Assembly: GCA_017626895.1 (NCBI GenBank)
Contig: JAGAHV010000199.1
Location: forward strand, 1-64,000
Source: Ventricola sp017626895
GTDB taxonomy: Bacteria; Bacillota; Clostridia; Christensenellales; Aristaeellaceae
Direction of reading: 5' to 3'
Length of the DNA: 64,000 bases
Shown here one piece after another: positions 8,129 through 16,121 of this stretch. The translations under genes were made by a program, and so were the position numbers. The notes below the pieces were generated by a model. That model made no database searches. It was not told the DNA's origin and saw only the letters and a program-made list of their open reading frames with translations. Each line of letters opens with the position of its first letter. Position 1 is the stretch's first letter.

Positions 8129-10666
8129 GTGAAGTTTTATTTTGCAGGCGGCGCCATGGAAGTTGGCGGCAGCTGTGTCTATGTGAGAATCGGCGACAGG
8201 GGAATCCTGTTTGATTCCGGAATCCGGCAGGGCAGCGGCCGTGACCCGCTGCCGGATTTCAGAAACATCCAGCTGATGGGCGGCATCGATGCGATTCTGG
8301 TCAGTCATGCGCACATGGACCATACAGGCTCGCTGCCGGTCATCTCAAAGGCATTTCCGAATGCACCGATTTACATGACGCCCATGACTGAAATGCTCAC
8401 CCGGATCCTCCTGGCGGACAGCCTTAAAATCATGGACCGGCGGGAGGATGAAATTCCGTACTACAACGCGGATGATGTATCCGAGATGCTGGCCAGAATT
8501 GTCCCGGTTCATTACATGGTGCCGTTTAAAGTGCTGGAGGAGATGCAGATGACCCTGTATCCGGCAGGACATATCGCCGGTGCGGCATGCATCAACCTGG
8601 AAACGCCGGAGGGAACCATCCTTTATACCGGGGATGTATCGGTTCAGCTGCAGCGCAGCATTGAAGGACTCCGGATTCCCAAACTCCGGCCGGATGTGAT
8701 GATCATGGAGTCGACATACGGAAACCGGCTGCATGCCAACCGACAGGCAGAGGAAATCCGGCTGATCCATATGCTGGGAGACTTTATTCAGGAGGGAAAG
8801 AAAGTCCTGATCCCGGCGTTTGCACTGGGGCGCTCCCAGGAAGTTCTGCTGATCCTCCGCTCCGCCATGCAGAAAAAAGAGCTGCCGAAAGTACCGGTCT
8901 ATGTGGATGGAATGGTGCGGGACATCAACCGGGCCTATAAACAGTATCCCACCTATCTGCATGCCAGTCTGGCCAGACGGATTATGCATGGAAATGAACC
9001 GTTCTATTCGGATGAGATCGTGGCAGTCGACCGTCTGCAGGACAGAAATGAACTTCTGTCGGCAAAAGGTCCGGCCATCTTTGTTTCCTCCTCCGGCATG
9101 CTGACCGGTGGTCCCAGCATGCTGTATGCCCGGTCGCTTGCCCAGCGGGAGGACGCGGCCATTGTCATTACCGGCTATCAGGACGAGGAATCACCGGGCC
9201 GAATGCTCCTCAATCTGCTGGAACAGCAGGATGGGGAGGAAAAACGGCTGACCCTGGACGGGGTGACGGTGCCGGTCAAATGCCGGGTTGAGCAGGTAGG
9301 TCTCTCCGCACACGCGGACAAGACCGAGCTGATGGGCATTGTCGAAAAGACGAGTCCGCGGAATCTGTTCCTTGTCCACGGTGATCAGGAGGCGATTGAT
9401 TCTCTCGGGGAAGAGTTCTCAAAGGACTATGGCCGAAGGGTCTTCGAGCCCGTCGCCGGGGAGGTCGTCGATGTTGAAATCCGCGTCAGGCGCAAGCAGA
9501 AAGAAACCCTTCCGGAGTTTACCCTGAATCAGAGGAAAATGCCGGAACCGGACGGTCTGCGGAAACTCCGTGAAGAGGTTCTGGCGCACTATCCCATGCG
9601 TTCCTTCACCATTGAGGATTATTACTATATCTGGTTTGGCGTAAGGGTCCTGGATGAGACGGACAGAGAGGAATCGCAGCGGATACAGATGCTCCAGGAT
9701 ATCATGCTTGACAGCGAGTTTTTCATCCGGGACGCCAAACGCATGTTCCTGATCCGCCCGACCAATGAAGCGGAGATGCGGGAATGGCAGAGAAAAGGGG
9801 AAAGCAACGCTCAGGACGTGGAGCAGGTGCTCCGGGAAATCCTGCAGGATGTGGAAATTCGCAAATTCAGCTTCTTCGTGGAGGAAAAACGTGCCGAACT
9901 GACTGTGGATTTCCCGGATGCCTTTGATGCGGAAAAGCGCAGCCTCTGCGAGGAGCAGCTCATCGAACGGACCGGATGGCGCTTTACCCTCCGGAACACG
10001 ATGAACCATCAGGCGACGTACAATCTCCTTTCTGAACTGTTCCCGGAAGGCATCCTGAAATATTCCTATTACACCGAGAAACGCGCATACCGGGTTTATG
10101 TGCCGGGCAATGTCTCACCGGATGACCCGAGAGCCGCCCTGTTCAGGGAAAAAACCGGATGGCATCTGCTTATAAACGACGCGGTTCAGGAAATACGTGC
10201 GGATCTGGCGGCCGGAACATCAGAGGCGGCAGAAGGGGAATATCTGCCCGAAAATGGAACAAAGCAGGTTGAGCAGAACCTGGCGGCCCGGCTTGTTTCC
10301 CTTCAGTTTGAAGGAAATCCGATCGCCCCTTATAAAACGAGCTTTCGGAATGACCAGCGGGGACGTTACATGGAACTATCCTTTCTCTCGCCGGCGCTGG
10401 GCAGAAGAGCGGAGGAGGACATTCGGTCCATTTGCCGTCAGACCGGATACCGGATCCGGATTGCACCAAACGTCAACCAGAACATGATTTTTGCCATGGC
10501 CCAGAGAATGTGCAGTGCATCCGGTCTGCGTCTTCTGAAAAACCCGTCCTATCAGCAGGCGCGCAACGCGGTACAGATCAGCATCGCGGAGCCTGAAATC
10601 CCGGATTCTCTGAAAGAGGAATTCCTGAAACAGACAGGGGTACAGCTGGAAAAGACCCAGAAATAA
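8129..10666 (+). CDS. Metallo-beta-lactamase/beta-CASP RNase-like protein with long C-terminal extension
   Basis: An 845-residue protein starts at a GTG behind GGAGGGA. The N-terminal ~455 residues form a metallo-beta-lactamase fold with the zinc motif H60-x-H62-x-D64-H65, followed by a beta-CASP and Zn-specificity segment (GFALGRSQE-like, SSSGMLTGGP, VGLSAHADK). This is the architecture of RNase J/CPSF-73-type RNA nucleases. The last ~390 residues match no family I recognise. They look like alternating alpha/beta, with similar phrases near residues 590-640 and 740-790 that may be an internal duplication. Normal bacterial members end near residue 450-550. An RNA-processing role is likely; the target is unknown. 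Confidence 0.85.
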   Translation: MKFYFAGGAMEVGGSCVYVRIGDRGILFDSGIRQGSGRDPLPDFRNIQLMGGIDAILVSHAHMDHTGSLPVISKAFPNAPIYMTPMTEMLTRILLADSLKIMDRREDEIPYYNADDVSEMLARIVPVHYMVPFKVLEEMQMTLYPAGHIAGAACINLETPEGTILYTGDVSVQLQRSIEGLRIPKLRPDVMIMESTYGNRLHANRQAEEIRLIHMLGDFIQEGKKVLIPAFALGRSQEVLLILRSAMQKKELPKVPVYVDGMVRDINRAYKQYPTYLHASLARRIMHGNEPFYSDEIVAVDRLQDRNELLSAKGPAIFVSSSGMLTGGPSMLYARSLAQREDAAIVITGYQDEESPGRMLLNLLEQQDGEEKRLTLDGVTVPVKCRVEQVGLSAHADKTELMGIVEKTSPRNLFLVHGDQEAIDSLGEEFSKDYGRRVFEPVAGEVVDVEIRVRRKQKETLPEFTLNQRKMPEPDGLRKLREEVLAHYPMRSFTIEDYYYIWFGVRVLDETDREESQRIQMLQDIMLDSEFFIRDAKRMFLIRPTNEAEMREWQRKGESNAQDVEQVLREILQDVEIRKFSFFVEEKRAELTVDFPDAFDAEKRSLCEEQLIERTGWRFTLRNTMNHQATYNLLSELFPEGILKYSYYTEKRAYRVYVPGNVSPDDPRAALFREKTGWHLLINDAVQEIRADLAAGTSEAAEGEYLPENGTKQVEQNLAARLVSLQFEGNPIAPYKTSFRNDQRGRYMELSFLSPALGRRAEEDIRSICRQTGYRIRIAPNVNQNMIFAMAQRMCSASGLRLLKNPSYQQARNAVQISIAEPEIPDSLKEEFLKQTGVQLEKTQK

Positions 10667-10708
10667 CCATCAACAGTACGACAAGATTTCTTAGGGGGAA
10701 AGACAGGC

Positions 10709-11020
10709 ATGGATTGCATCGGCATCAAGGTTCAAAAGACAACTCCCGTTGCAAAATGTGTATCCGCATTAAGGAAGCATCTGCCTCTTCAGATCGCTGA
10801 AATCGGAAGGCGGATTAAAGAAGGAGAATACCTGTACCTTGGCAGCTTTGTGGATTCCGATGAAGTTGAACTTGCATTGACTGTCTGCAAAGAACTGGCA
10901 AAAGCAGGGATCAAGGCAGAATGTTACGAGCATTCAGATTATTTCGATGAAGATCGCCCTTATAGTCAGGAAGATTTGAAGAACTGGATCAGTTCGTGCC
11001 ATGAAATCGACAATGACTAG
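10709..11020 (+). CDS. Small hypothetical protein
   Basis: A 103-residue, slightly acidic cytoplasmic protein with a TAGGGGGA Shine-Dalgarno. It has two predicted helix-rich segments around the E-L-A-L-T-V-C-K-E-L-A-K-A-G-I-K helix, and three cysteines. I do not recognise the family. Its codon choice (AAA, GCA, GAA) is more A+T-rich than that of the flanking genes, which may hint at later acquisition. It is followed by a strong terminator. Confidence 0.6.
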   Translation: MDCIGIKVQKTTPVAKCVSALRKHLPLQIAEIGRRIKEGEYLYLGSFVDSDEVELALTVCKELAKAGIKAECYEHSDYFDEDRPYSQEDLKNWISSCHEIDND

Positions 11021-11146
11021 CATTCAGACTTGCAAATTCGTGTGAATACGCCTATATCATTAGGGAATTTGGCGGGATTCAGAGAGAAAAAGAAGATTGT
11101 TTGGATGGATGCCCGAACTGGACAAACGTAATGATTCATTTTAGGA

Positions 11147-11187
11147 AAGAAGAGCCGACATCATGGATGTCGGCTCTTCTTCTGTTT
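11147..11187 (+). terminator. Strong hairpin terminator
   Basis: A perfect 16-bp stem (11147-11162/11166-11181) with an ATG loop, followed by CTGTTT. It ends transcription of the small gene at 10709 and may also work for the convergent regulator operon, whose last stop is at 11280. The rest of 11021-11279 shows nothing else. Confidence 0.7.
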
Positions 11188-11279
11188 CCAGTGGCATTTG
11201 GCTGCTTGTTCATATTGAATCATTTGAAGACGGGTAGTGATTGCGTCCGTTTCCGGATGCCGATCCGTTCAGGAGCAGA

Positions 11280-11636
11280 TCACGGACTGAGCATTCCCTG
11301 AAACGCGTTAAAGGAGGTTTCACTCATCTCCCAGCTGAAGGAGACGGCGTCCTTCAGTGCTGTCTCAGGATCGACACCGGCGTCTGTCAGTTTCTGCTGG
11401 AAAAAGCAGATCCGCTGGCTGAGCAAATGTACGCGTTTCTCTCCCTCCGGGGTAAACAGGAGATTCCCGTCGGGTTCAACCTCGATCAGGTTCTGTTCCC
11501 GCATCTGGCGGATGGCAGAACTGACCGTGGGTTTGGAAAAGCCCAGGTAATGGACCAGATCAATGGCCCGCACGCAGTGATATTGTCCTTTCAGAATCTG
11601 AACGGTGTACAGGTAACGATCCAGTGTCTTTGTCAT
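11280..11636 (-). CDS. DtxR/MntR-like regulator with degenerate metal site
   Basis: A 118-residue protein with the DtxR-family winged helix (about residues 22-65; the helix LGFSKPTVSSAIRQM is typical) and the start of the dimerisation domain containing GVDPETALKDA. Against the usual pattern, the metal ligands are gone: the D-Y-x-E positions of helix 1 are Arg7 and Tyr10, the His of the R-H-x-L-L motif is Ile76, and the C-R-I-E-H motif reads V98-S-F-S101-W102. DNA binding should be kept, but classic Fe/Mn sensing is unlikely. Its start overlaps the stop of the upstream AraC gene by 4 bp. It is divergent from the FTR1 iron operon, which it probably regulates. Confidence 0.8.
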   Translation of the reverse strand: MTKTLDRYLYTVQILKGQYHCVRAIDLVHYLGFSKPTVSSAIRQMREQNLIEVEPDGNLLFTPEGEKRVHLLSQRICFFQQKLTDAGVDPETALKDAVSFSWEMSETSFNAFQGMLSP

Positions 11637-11998
11637 TTGTCTGTCCTTTCCGGATCGTTCATGTGCTGTTTTCTGTACTCGCTGGGGGTGCATCCGACGA
11701 TTTTCCTGAAAATGTGAGAAAAGTGGGAAGAGGAAACAAAACCGGCAGATTCACCTGCCTGAGAAATACTCAGCCGGGGATCACAAAGCAGTTCCTTGGC
11801 TTTTTCACAGCGCATCAGATGATGATAGGTGAGGGGCGTCATCCCTGTCTGCTGCCTGAACGTGCGCAGCAGGTAACTGCCGTTCATATAGAGTGCACCT
11901 GCCATTTCCTGCAGGGAAAAGTGTTCCGTACAGTGCGCTTCAATATACGCCTGGACCGTTTTGGATAACGCATTGCCGCTGTCCTGTTTCTCTTTCAA
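11633..11998 (-). CDS. AraC-family stand-alone DNA-binding regulator
   Basis: A 121-residue protein that is almost only the AraC DNA-binding domain, with two helix-turn-helix units (about residues 28-60 and 76-108; the second contains GFVSSSHFSHIFRKIVG). No effector domain is present, unlike the usual 250-300-residue regulators. The likely start is TTG at 11998, 8-9 nt after AGAGGAA; no better ATG exists. It is translationally coupled (ATGA) to the DtxR-like gene. The promoter and a TTAGG-N5-CTAAC box lie just upstream in the region shared with FTR1. A role in iron-responsive control is inferred from position. Confidence 0.85.
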   Translation of the reverse strand: MKEKQDSGNALSKTVQAYIEAHCTEHFSLQEMAGALYMNGSYLLRTFRQQTGMTPLTYHHLMRCEKAKELLCDPRLSISQAGESAGFVSSSHFSHIFRKIVGCTPSEYRKQHMNDPERTDK

Positions 11999-12035
11999 TA
12001 TGGATCTTCCTCTCTTTCAGGCGGCTGCCTGTCTA

Positions 12036-12050
12036 TTAGGCAAGACTAAC
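12036..12050 (-). promoter_or_regulatory. DtxR-type operator at the regulator promoter
   Basis: TTAGGCAAGACTAAC matches the TTAGG-N5-CTAAC core of the known DtxR/IdeR consensus. On the minus strand it begins 9 bp after the -10 of the AraC promoter, where a bound repressor would block initiation. Confidence 0.65.
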
Positions 12051-12059
12051 TGTATCCAT

Positions 12060-12088
12060 ATATTAGCATTATATAACAAGTTTGTCAC
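12060..12088 (-). promoter_or_regulatory. Probable promoter of the AraC-DtxR regulator pair
   Basis: On the minus strand: GTGACA (12083-12088), 17-bp spacer, TAATAT (12060-12065). The surrounding A+T-rich DNA contains further TTAG/CTAA half-sites. Confidence 0.5.
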
Positions 12089-12169
12089 AGACTTTTGAAA
12101 ATTAGTCAATAACAGGCAATTAGTTAAGGCAAACAAGTCAATATCAGGATAGCAGACCATTGTGAATTG

Positions 12170-12178
12170 TGTTATGAT
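12170..12178 (+). promoter_or_regulatory. Extended -10 promoter of the FTR1 operon
   Basis: TGT followed by TATGAT (12173-12178) forms an extended -10. No good -35 is seen at 16-18 bp, which suits a regulated promoter possibly helped by the AraC protein. Confidence 0.5.
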
Positions 12179-12188
12179 TGCACCCGCG

Positions 12189-12203
12189 TTAGGAAGCTCT
12201 AAC
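12189..12203 (+). promoter_or_regulatory. DtxR-type operator at the FTR1 promoter
   Basis: TTAGGAAGCTCTAAC again fits TTAGG-N5-CTAAC. It lies 10 bp downstream of the -10, mirroring the box at the divergent promoter. The symmetric placement supports joint repression of both transcripts. Confidence 0.65.
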
Positions 12204-12253
12204 TCTGTGTCAGATTTTTTCGGAGCAGAAAAGAGAAGGAAGGAATGTTCTTT

Positions 12254-14023
12254 ATGAAAAAAATGAGGCTCACTGCACTCCTGCTGTGCGGCCTGATGTT
12301 GCTCTTTGCCGCGGCTTTTGCAGAGAGCGGTGCAGATACCCGCTGGGCAGATGCATCGGATGAGATCGACAAGTTTCTGGATGCGGCGTTTGAGTCCTAT
12401 CTGGACGGAGATGCAAAAGCGGCTTATGACAATGTCAGCAATGCCTATTTTCGTGTATATGAAACCACCGGATTTGAACGGCAGACCATGAGCTATGTTT
12501 CCGGCAACCGCAAGAATGCCGTTGAAATGCAGTTTTCTGCCTGTAAATCCGCCGTGAAAAAACCGAATACGGATCAGGAAACCATCGTTTCCGTTCGCAG
12601 CGCGCTGGACAAGCTGAAACGGATGATCCGTGAGGACGGCAACAAACTGGCCGAGATGCAGGGCGGCGTTCAGAGCGAGACGAAGTTCTATAAACGGGGA
12701 GAACTCGTCAGCACGGATCCTTATCCGGAATATTCGGCGGATCCCAACGCGGAAAAGAAATATGCCGACTGGACCGAAGCCGCCACGCTGGTAAAGGAAC
12801 TGCTGGATACGGCCTATATGGGCTACCTGGATAAGGACTTTACGGCAGCCTCGGACAATCTGGAAACGGCCTTCTATTCCGTCTACGAGGAATCCGGCCT
12901 GAGCCACCAGATTTATACGGACGTCGGTCTAAAGGACCGCCGGAAAATGGACGGGTATTTTACCAATCTGCAGAGCCTGGTCAGTTCGGCAGATGAGAAG
13001 TATCAGAAAAACAAGTATCGGACCACAACGGACGGCGCGAAAAACCTGATCCTCAAATATGCCAAGGAGATGGATGAAAAGGAAGCGGCAGAAAAGGCAG
13101 CAGAGGCGGCTGAATCGGCCCAGACCGCTGCTGAAACGCAGGTGGAGGAAAAGCCTGCTGATCCGAGACTCCTGACGTTCCTGGGTGCCTTCGGCATCAT
13201 CGTCCGTGAAGGACTGGAGGCCATTCTGGTCATCGCGGCAATCATCGCGTACCTGACCAAGAGCGGAAACAGCAACAGTCTTAAAAACGTCTATCTCGGT
13301 GCCGCGGGCGGCATTGTTGCCAGCTTTATTGCGGCAGGTGTCCTTGCCTGGGCAAAGCGTGCATTTGTGAGCGCGGGCATGGCGCAGGAGATCATTGAGG
13401 GAATCACGGCACTGATTGCCACCTGTGTCCTGTTCTATGTCAGCAACTGGATGATCTCCAAGGCTGAGGCCGCTTCCTGGAGCCGTTACATTGACGGTAA
13501 GGTGCAGTCCTCCCTGGAGCATGGAAGTTCCTTTACGCTGGCCTTTACCGCATTCCTGTCCGTGTTCCGTGAGGGAGCTGAGGTCGTGCTATTCTATCAG
13601 CCGATGCTCTCGGAAGGAAATCCCGGAATGGTCTGGGCGGGATTTGCCGTCGGATGTGTCCTGCTGGTATTTGTCTACCTGGCCATCACGAAGCTGTCCA
13701 TCCGACTGCCGATTAAGGTGTTCTTCACTGCCACCTCCATCCTGATGGCCGTGATGTGCGTCTCCTTCCTGGGCAGCGGCATCAAGGAACTGGCGGAAGG
13801 AAATGTCTTCGACCTGTCCCTGAGGGTGCCCGGTATTCCGGAAAATGATGTCATTCAGATTTTCGGCATCTATCCGTGGCTTGAGACCCTTGTCCCGCAG
13901 CTGATTCTTTCCATCATTCTTCTGGTGACTTTCATGATGGCACATTATCGCGGCAAAATCGATTTGCTGAAAGCGCAGTTCAGAGAGAAACTGGAAGGAC
14001 AGAAAGGAAAGAAAACCAAATAA
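12254..14023 (+). CDS. FTR1-family iron permease with extracytoplasmic helical domain
   Basis: A 589-residue iron permease. A signal sequence (residues 1-25) leads into an exported helical region holding two related repeats (about 32-130 and 170-255, each with a D/Y-K-x-F-x-A-A-x-D-N pattern), then an Ala/Glu-rich coiled linker. The C-terminal permease has about seven membrane helices and both FTR1 iron motifs: REGLE (318-322) and REGAE (439-443). It imports iron with P19, encoded next. The ATG at 12254 has better Shine-Dalgarno spacing (GAAGGAAGGA) than the in-frame ATG at 12245. A DtxR-type box overlaps the likely transcription start, so low-iron induction is expected. Confidence 0.9.
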   Translation: MKKMRLTALLLCGLMLLFAAAFAESGADTRWADASDEIDKFLDAAFESYLDGDAKAAYDNVSNAYFRVYETTGFERQTMSYVSGNRKNAVEMQFSACKSAVKKPNTDQETIVSVRSALDKLKRMIREDGNKLAEMQGGVQSETKFYKRGELVSTDPYPEYSADPNAEKKYADWTEAATLVKELLDTAYMGYLDKDFTAASDNLETAFYSVYEESGLSHQIYTDVGLKDRRKMDGYFTNLQSLVSSADEKYQKNKYRTTTDGAKNLILKYAKEMDEKEAAEKAAEAAESAQTAAETQVEEKPADPRLLTFLGAFGIIVREGLEAILVIAAIIAYLTKSGNSNSLKNVYLGAAGGIVASFIAAGVLAWAKRAFVSAGMAQEIIEGITALIATCVLFYVSNWMISKAEAASWSRYIDGKVQSSLEHGSSFTLAFTAFLSVFREGAEVVLFYQPMLSEGNPGMVWAGFAVGCVLLVFVYLAITKLSIRLPIKVFFTATSILMAVMCVSFLGSGIKELAEGNVFDLSLRVPGIPENDVIQIFGIYPWLETLVPQLILSIILLVTFMMAHYRGKIDLLKAQFREKLEGQKGKKTK

Positions 14024-14031
14024 GATACCCC

Positions 14032-14057
14032 CGCGTGGCTGCCCCGCGCAGCCCGCG
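14032..14057 (+). other. Intercistronic hairpin between FTR1 and P19 genes
   Basis: CGCG-T-GGCTGC pairs with GCAGCC-CGCG around a 5-nt loop, with one bulged T. There is no T-run, so it looks like an mRNA-processing or stabilising hairpin rather than a terminator. Confidence 0.5.
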
Positions 14058-14091
14058 ATGGATATAGATTAAACAATTAGGAGGATTTACC

Positions 14092-14643
14092 ATGAAAAAG
14101 TTTCTTGCCCTGCTGATGGCAGCGATGATGTTGATGGGCCTCTCCGTCCTCGGCCTTGCCGAAGAGGAAGCAGGATTTGATGAGTATGAACTGGGTGTTG
14201 AAGGCGAACAGGAAGTCGGCTTCATGACCATGTCCATGGTTTATTTCCAGCCCGTTGATATGGCTCCAGCCGAGAATGCCACCCCGAAGGAAGGTTCCGA
14301 CCTGCACATCGAAGTGGACCTCACCGCCAACACCAACCCCTATGGCTTCCCGGTAGATGGCTGGGTTCCCTATCTGAGCATTGACTTCGTCATCAAGGAC
14401 CTGCAGGGAAAGGAAGTCTATTCCGGTTCCATGATGCCTATGGCCGCCAGCGATGGCCCGCACTATGGCAACAACATCCCGCTGGCCGAGGGCGAGTATA
14501 CCGTTACCCTGACCATCAAGAGCCCTGCTGAGAACGGCTATCTGCTCCATGTCGATGCCGAGACCGGCGTTGAGGCCAAGGAATTCTGGACCGAGCCGCT
14601 GACGGCCACCTGGACCGGCTGGAAGTTCGTCAAGGAATGGTAA
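14092..14643 (+). CDS. P19/Tpd-type iron-binding protein
   Basis: A 183-residue exported protein of the P19 family, which binds iron (and copper) outside the membrane and works with FTR1. The signal peptide ends near residue 23 (LGLAEEE). Family-like features are the MVYFQPVDM segment, a metal-type His in D-L-H-I-E-V-D-L-T-A-N, and another in D-G-P-H-Y-G-N-N-I. There is no lipobox, so membrane anchoring is unclear for a monoderm cell. Shine-Dalgarno TAGGAGG is perfect. Codon use is biased to C-ending codons, as in highly expressed genes, and hairpins flank the gene, both suggesting a higher protein level than its neighbours. Confidence 0.88.
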   Translation: MKKFLALLMAAMMLMGLSVLGLAEEEAGFDEYELGVEGEQEVGFMTMSMVYFQPVDMAPAENATPKEGSDLHIEVDLTANTNPYGFPVDGWVPYLSIDFVIKDLQGKEVYSGSMMPMAASDGPHYGNNIPLAEGEYTVTLTIKSPAENGYLLHVDAETGVEAKEFWTEPLTATWTGWKFVKEW

Positions 14644-14672
14644 TCTGATTCCGGCTCCTTAAAAATACTTAT

Positions 14673-14711
14673 ATGCTGGCGTATTCTCCGCGGGGGAGAG
14701 TACGCCAGCAT
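14673..14711 (+). other. Hairpin after the P19 gene (attenuator or stabiliser)
   Basis: A stem of about 17 bp: ATGCTGGCGTA (14673-14683) pairs with TACGCCAGCAT (14701-14711), extended inside by TCTCC/GGAGA. The following DNA is TGTGCGCGTTT, without a real U-tract. It probably lowers read-through into the DUF2318 gene or protects the P19 transcript. Confidence 0.6.
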
Positions 14712-14751
14712 TGTGCGCGTTTATGAAAAATGATCATTCGGGGGTATTTCC

Positions 14752-16110
14752 GTGTTCAAATATCTGTGGATGGTGACGCAGGATCTGTTCCTGACCGTTA
14801 CCTTTATTACCCTCCTGCAGGCTCTGCTGATCCGCGTATTCGGGAAACCGGGAAAAACCATCAGCCGGATCGGCCTGTGTGCTGGGGTGATTGCCTCGGT
14901 CATTATGGCTGCAGTGAAATTCAATACCCGGCTTATTATTTCCAGTCACTGGAATCACTATCTCTATGCGGTCATCCTTCTCCTGACGGCACTCCTGTTC
15001 CTGTTTACCGCGCTGTTTGCCCGCAGGGAGGGAGAGGATGTGCCGGATGGTCTGCCGTTCACGACAGACCAGATGAAGCGCCGCACGGCAGGCAGTGACA
15101 GGTCCGGGATCCGGGGACTGCCGCTTTGCATAACAGCCGCCCTTCTCTCTGCCGTACTGGTGTTTTATTCTCTGCCGGGTGTTCTGCTGTATCCCTTCAG
15201 CTTCAATACCATGGGCCAGGGATATTTCTCCTCGTATTACCTGGTGCGTATGGCCGGATGGCTGGGAGCTTTCCTCCTGCTCCTTGTCTATTCGCATCTT
15301 CTTTCACGCTGCGCACTGTATATCAGGCCCTACGGAACCGTTCCGGTGATGCTGAATACCGGGATTCTTTCCTTTGCCGTTTACTGCTTCGGACGGTATT
15401 TCGTTCCCTGGGTAAACCGCGCCAAGTGGCTGAAATGGCCCTTCCGGTATAACGAGCAGGCTCACGGATGGATCGGCGCACTGATGATGTTTACCGCCAA
15501 CCATTCCATGCTGTTCATCTATATTCCCATGGCAATCGTGGCTGTTCTGGCCATCCTGCTGTTCCGCCAGGGAACCATCATCCGTGAACCGTACGAGAAC
15601 CCGGCACAGCTGCGGAAGCTGAAAGCCCGGAACCGGCACTGGCGCCGGGTTGCCATTGGCATCCTGATCTGTCTTGCTCTGTGTCTTCTTATCCTGACCG
15701 TGGTCAAGACCAGTGACACACAGCAGGTGGAACTGTCCGCACCAGAGGCCTTTACCGTGGATGAGGCGGCAGGGGTTATTCTTGTCCCCATGGAAAACGT
15801 CAATGACGGGCATCTGCACCGGTTTGAATACAAAACCGACAAGAACATCCATGTCCGCTGGATCGTGGTCAAGAAACCCAATTCCGCGGTATTCGGCGTC
15901 GGCCTGGATGCCTGTGAGGTCTGCGGAAATGCCGGATACTTTGAGCGCAACGGCCAGATTATCTGCAAACGCTGTGATGTTGTCATGAACATCAATACCA
16001 TCGGCTTCAAGGGCGGATGCAATCCGATTCCGCTTGCCTATGAACTGAAAGACGGCCAGCTGGCCTTTAAGCTGAGCGATATCATCGCCGGAGAAAAAGA
16101 ATTCAGATAA
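14752..16110 (+). CDS. DUF2318 membrane protein of the iron-uptake cluster
   Basis: A 452-residue protein with about eight membrane segments in the first 320 residues and a C-terminal DUF2318 domain. The domain holds C388-x2-C391, C405-x2-C408 and C423 (in F-K-G-G-C-N-P-I), a likely metal or iron-sulfur site facing outward. Homologues sit beside FTR1 and P19 in other bacteria, such as the Campylobacter p19 cluster, and are thought to help move electrons or iron. The start is GTG at 14752 with a weak GGGGGT Shine-Dalgarno. The next permease starts 12 bp after its stop. Confidence 0.88.
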   Translation: MFKYLWMVTQDLFLTVTFITLLQALLIRVFGKPGKTISRIGLCAGVIASVIMAAVKFNTRLIISSHWNHYLYAVILLLTALLFLFTALFARREGEDVPDGLPFTTDQMKRRTAGSDRSGIRGLPLCITAALLSAVLVFYSLPGVLLYPFSFNTMGQGYFSSYYLVRMAGWLGAFLLLLVYSHLLSRCALYIRPYGTVPVMLNTGILSFAVYCFGRYFVPWVNRAKWLKWPFRYNEQAHGWIGALMMFTANHSMLFIYIPMAIVAVLAILLFRQGTIIREPYENPAQLRKLKARNRHWRRVAIGILICLALCLLILTVVKTSDTQQVELSAPEAFTVDEAAGVILVPMENVNDGHLHRFEYKTDKNIHVRWIVVKKPNSAVFGVGLDACEVCGNAGYFERNGQIICKRCDVVMNINTIGFKGGCNPIPLAYELKDGQLAFKLSDIIAGEKEFR

Positions 16111-16121
16111 GGAGGGCACCC

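Noticed and set aside
11101..11301. A 66-codon frame downstream of the small gene at 10709
   Set aside because: It spans the strong terminator hairpin and runs into the end of the DtxR-like gene; no start signals.
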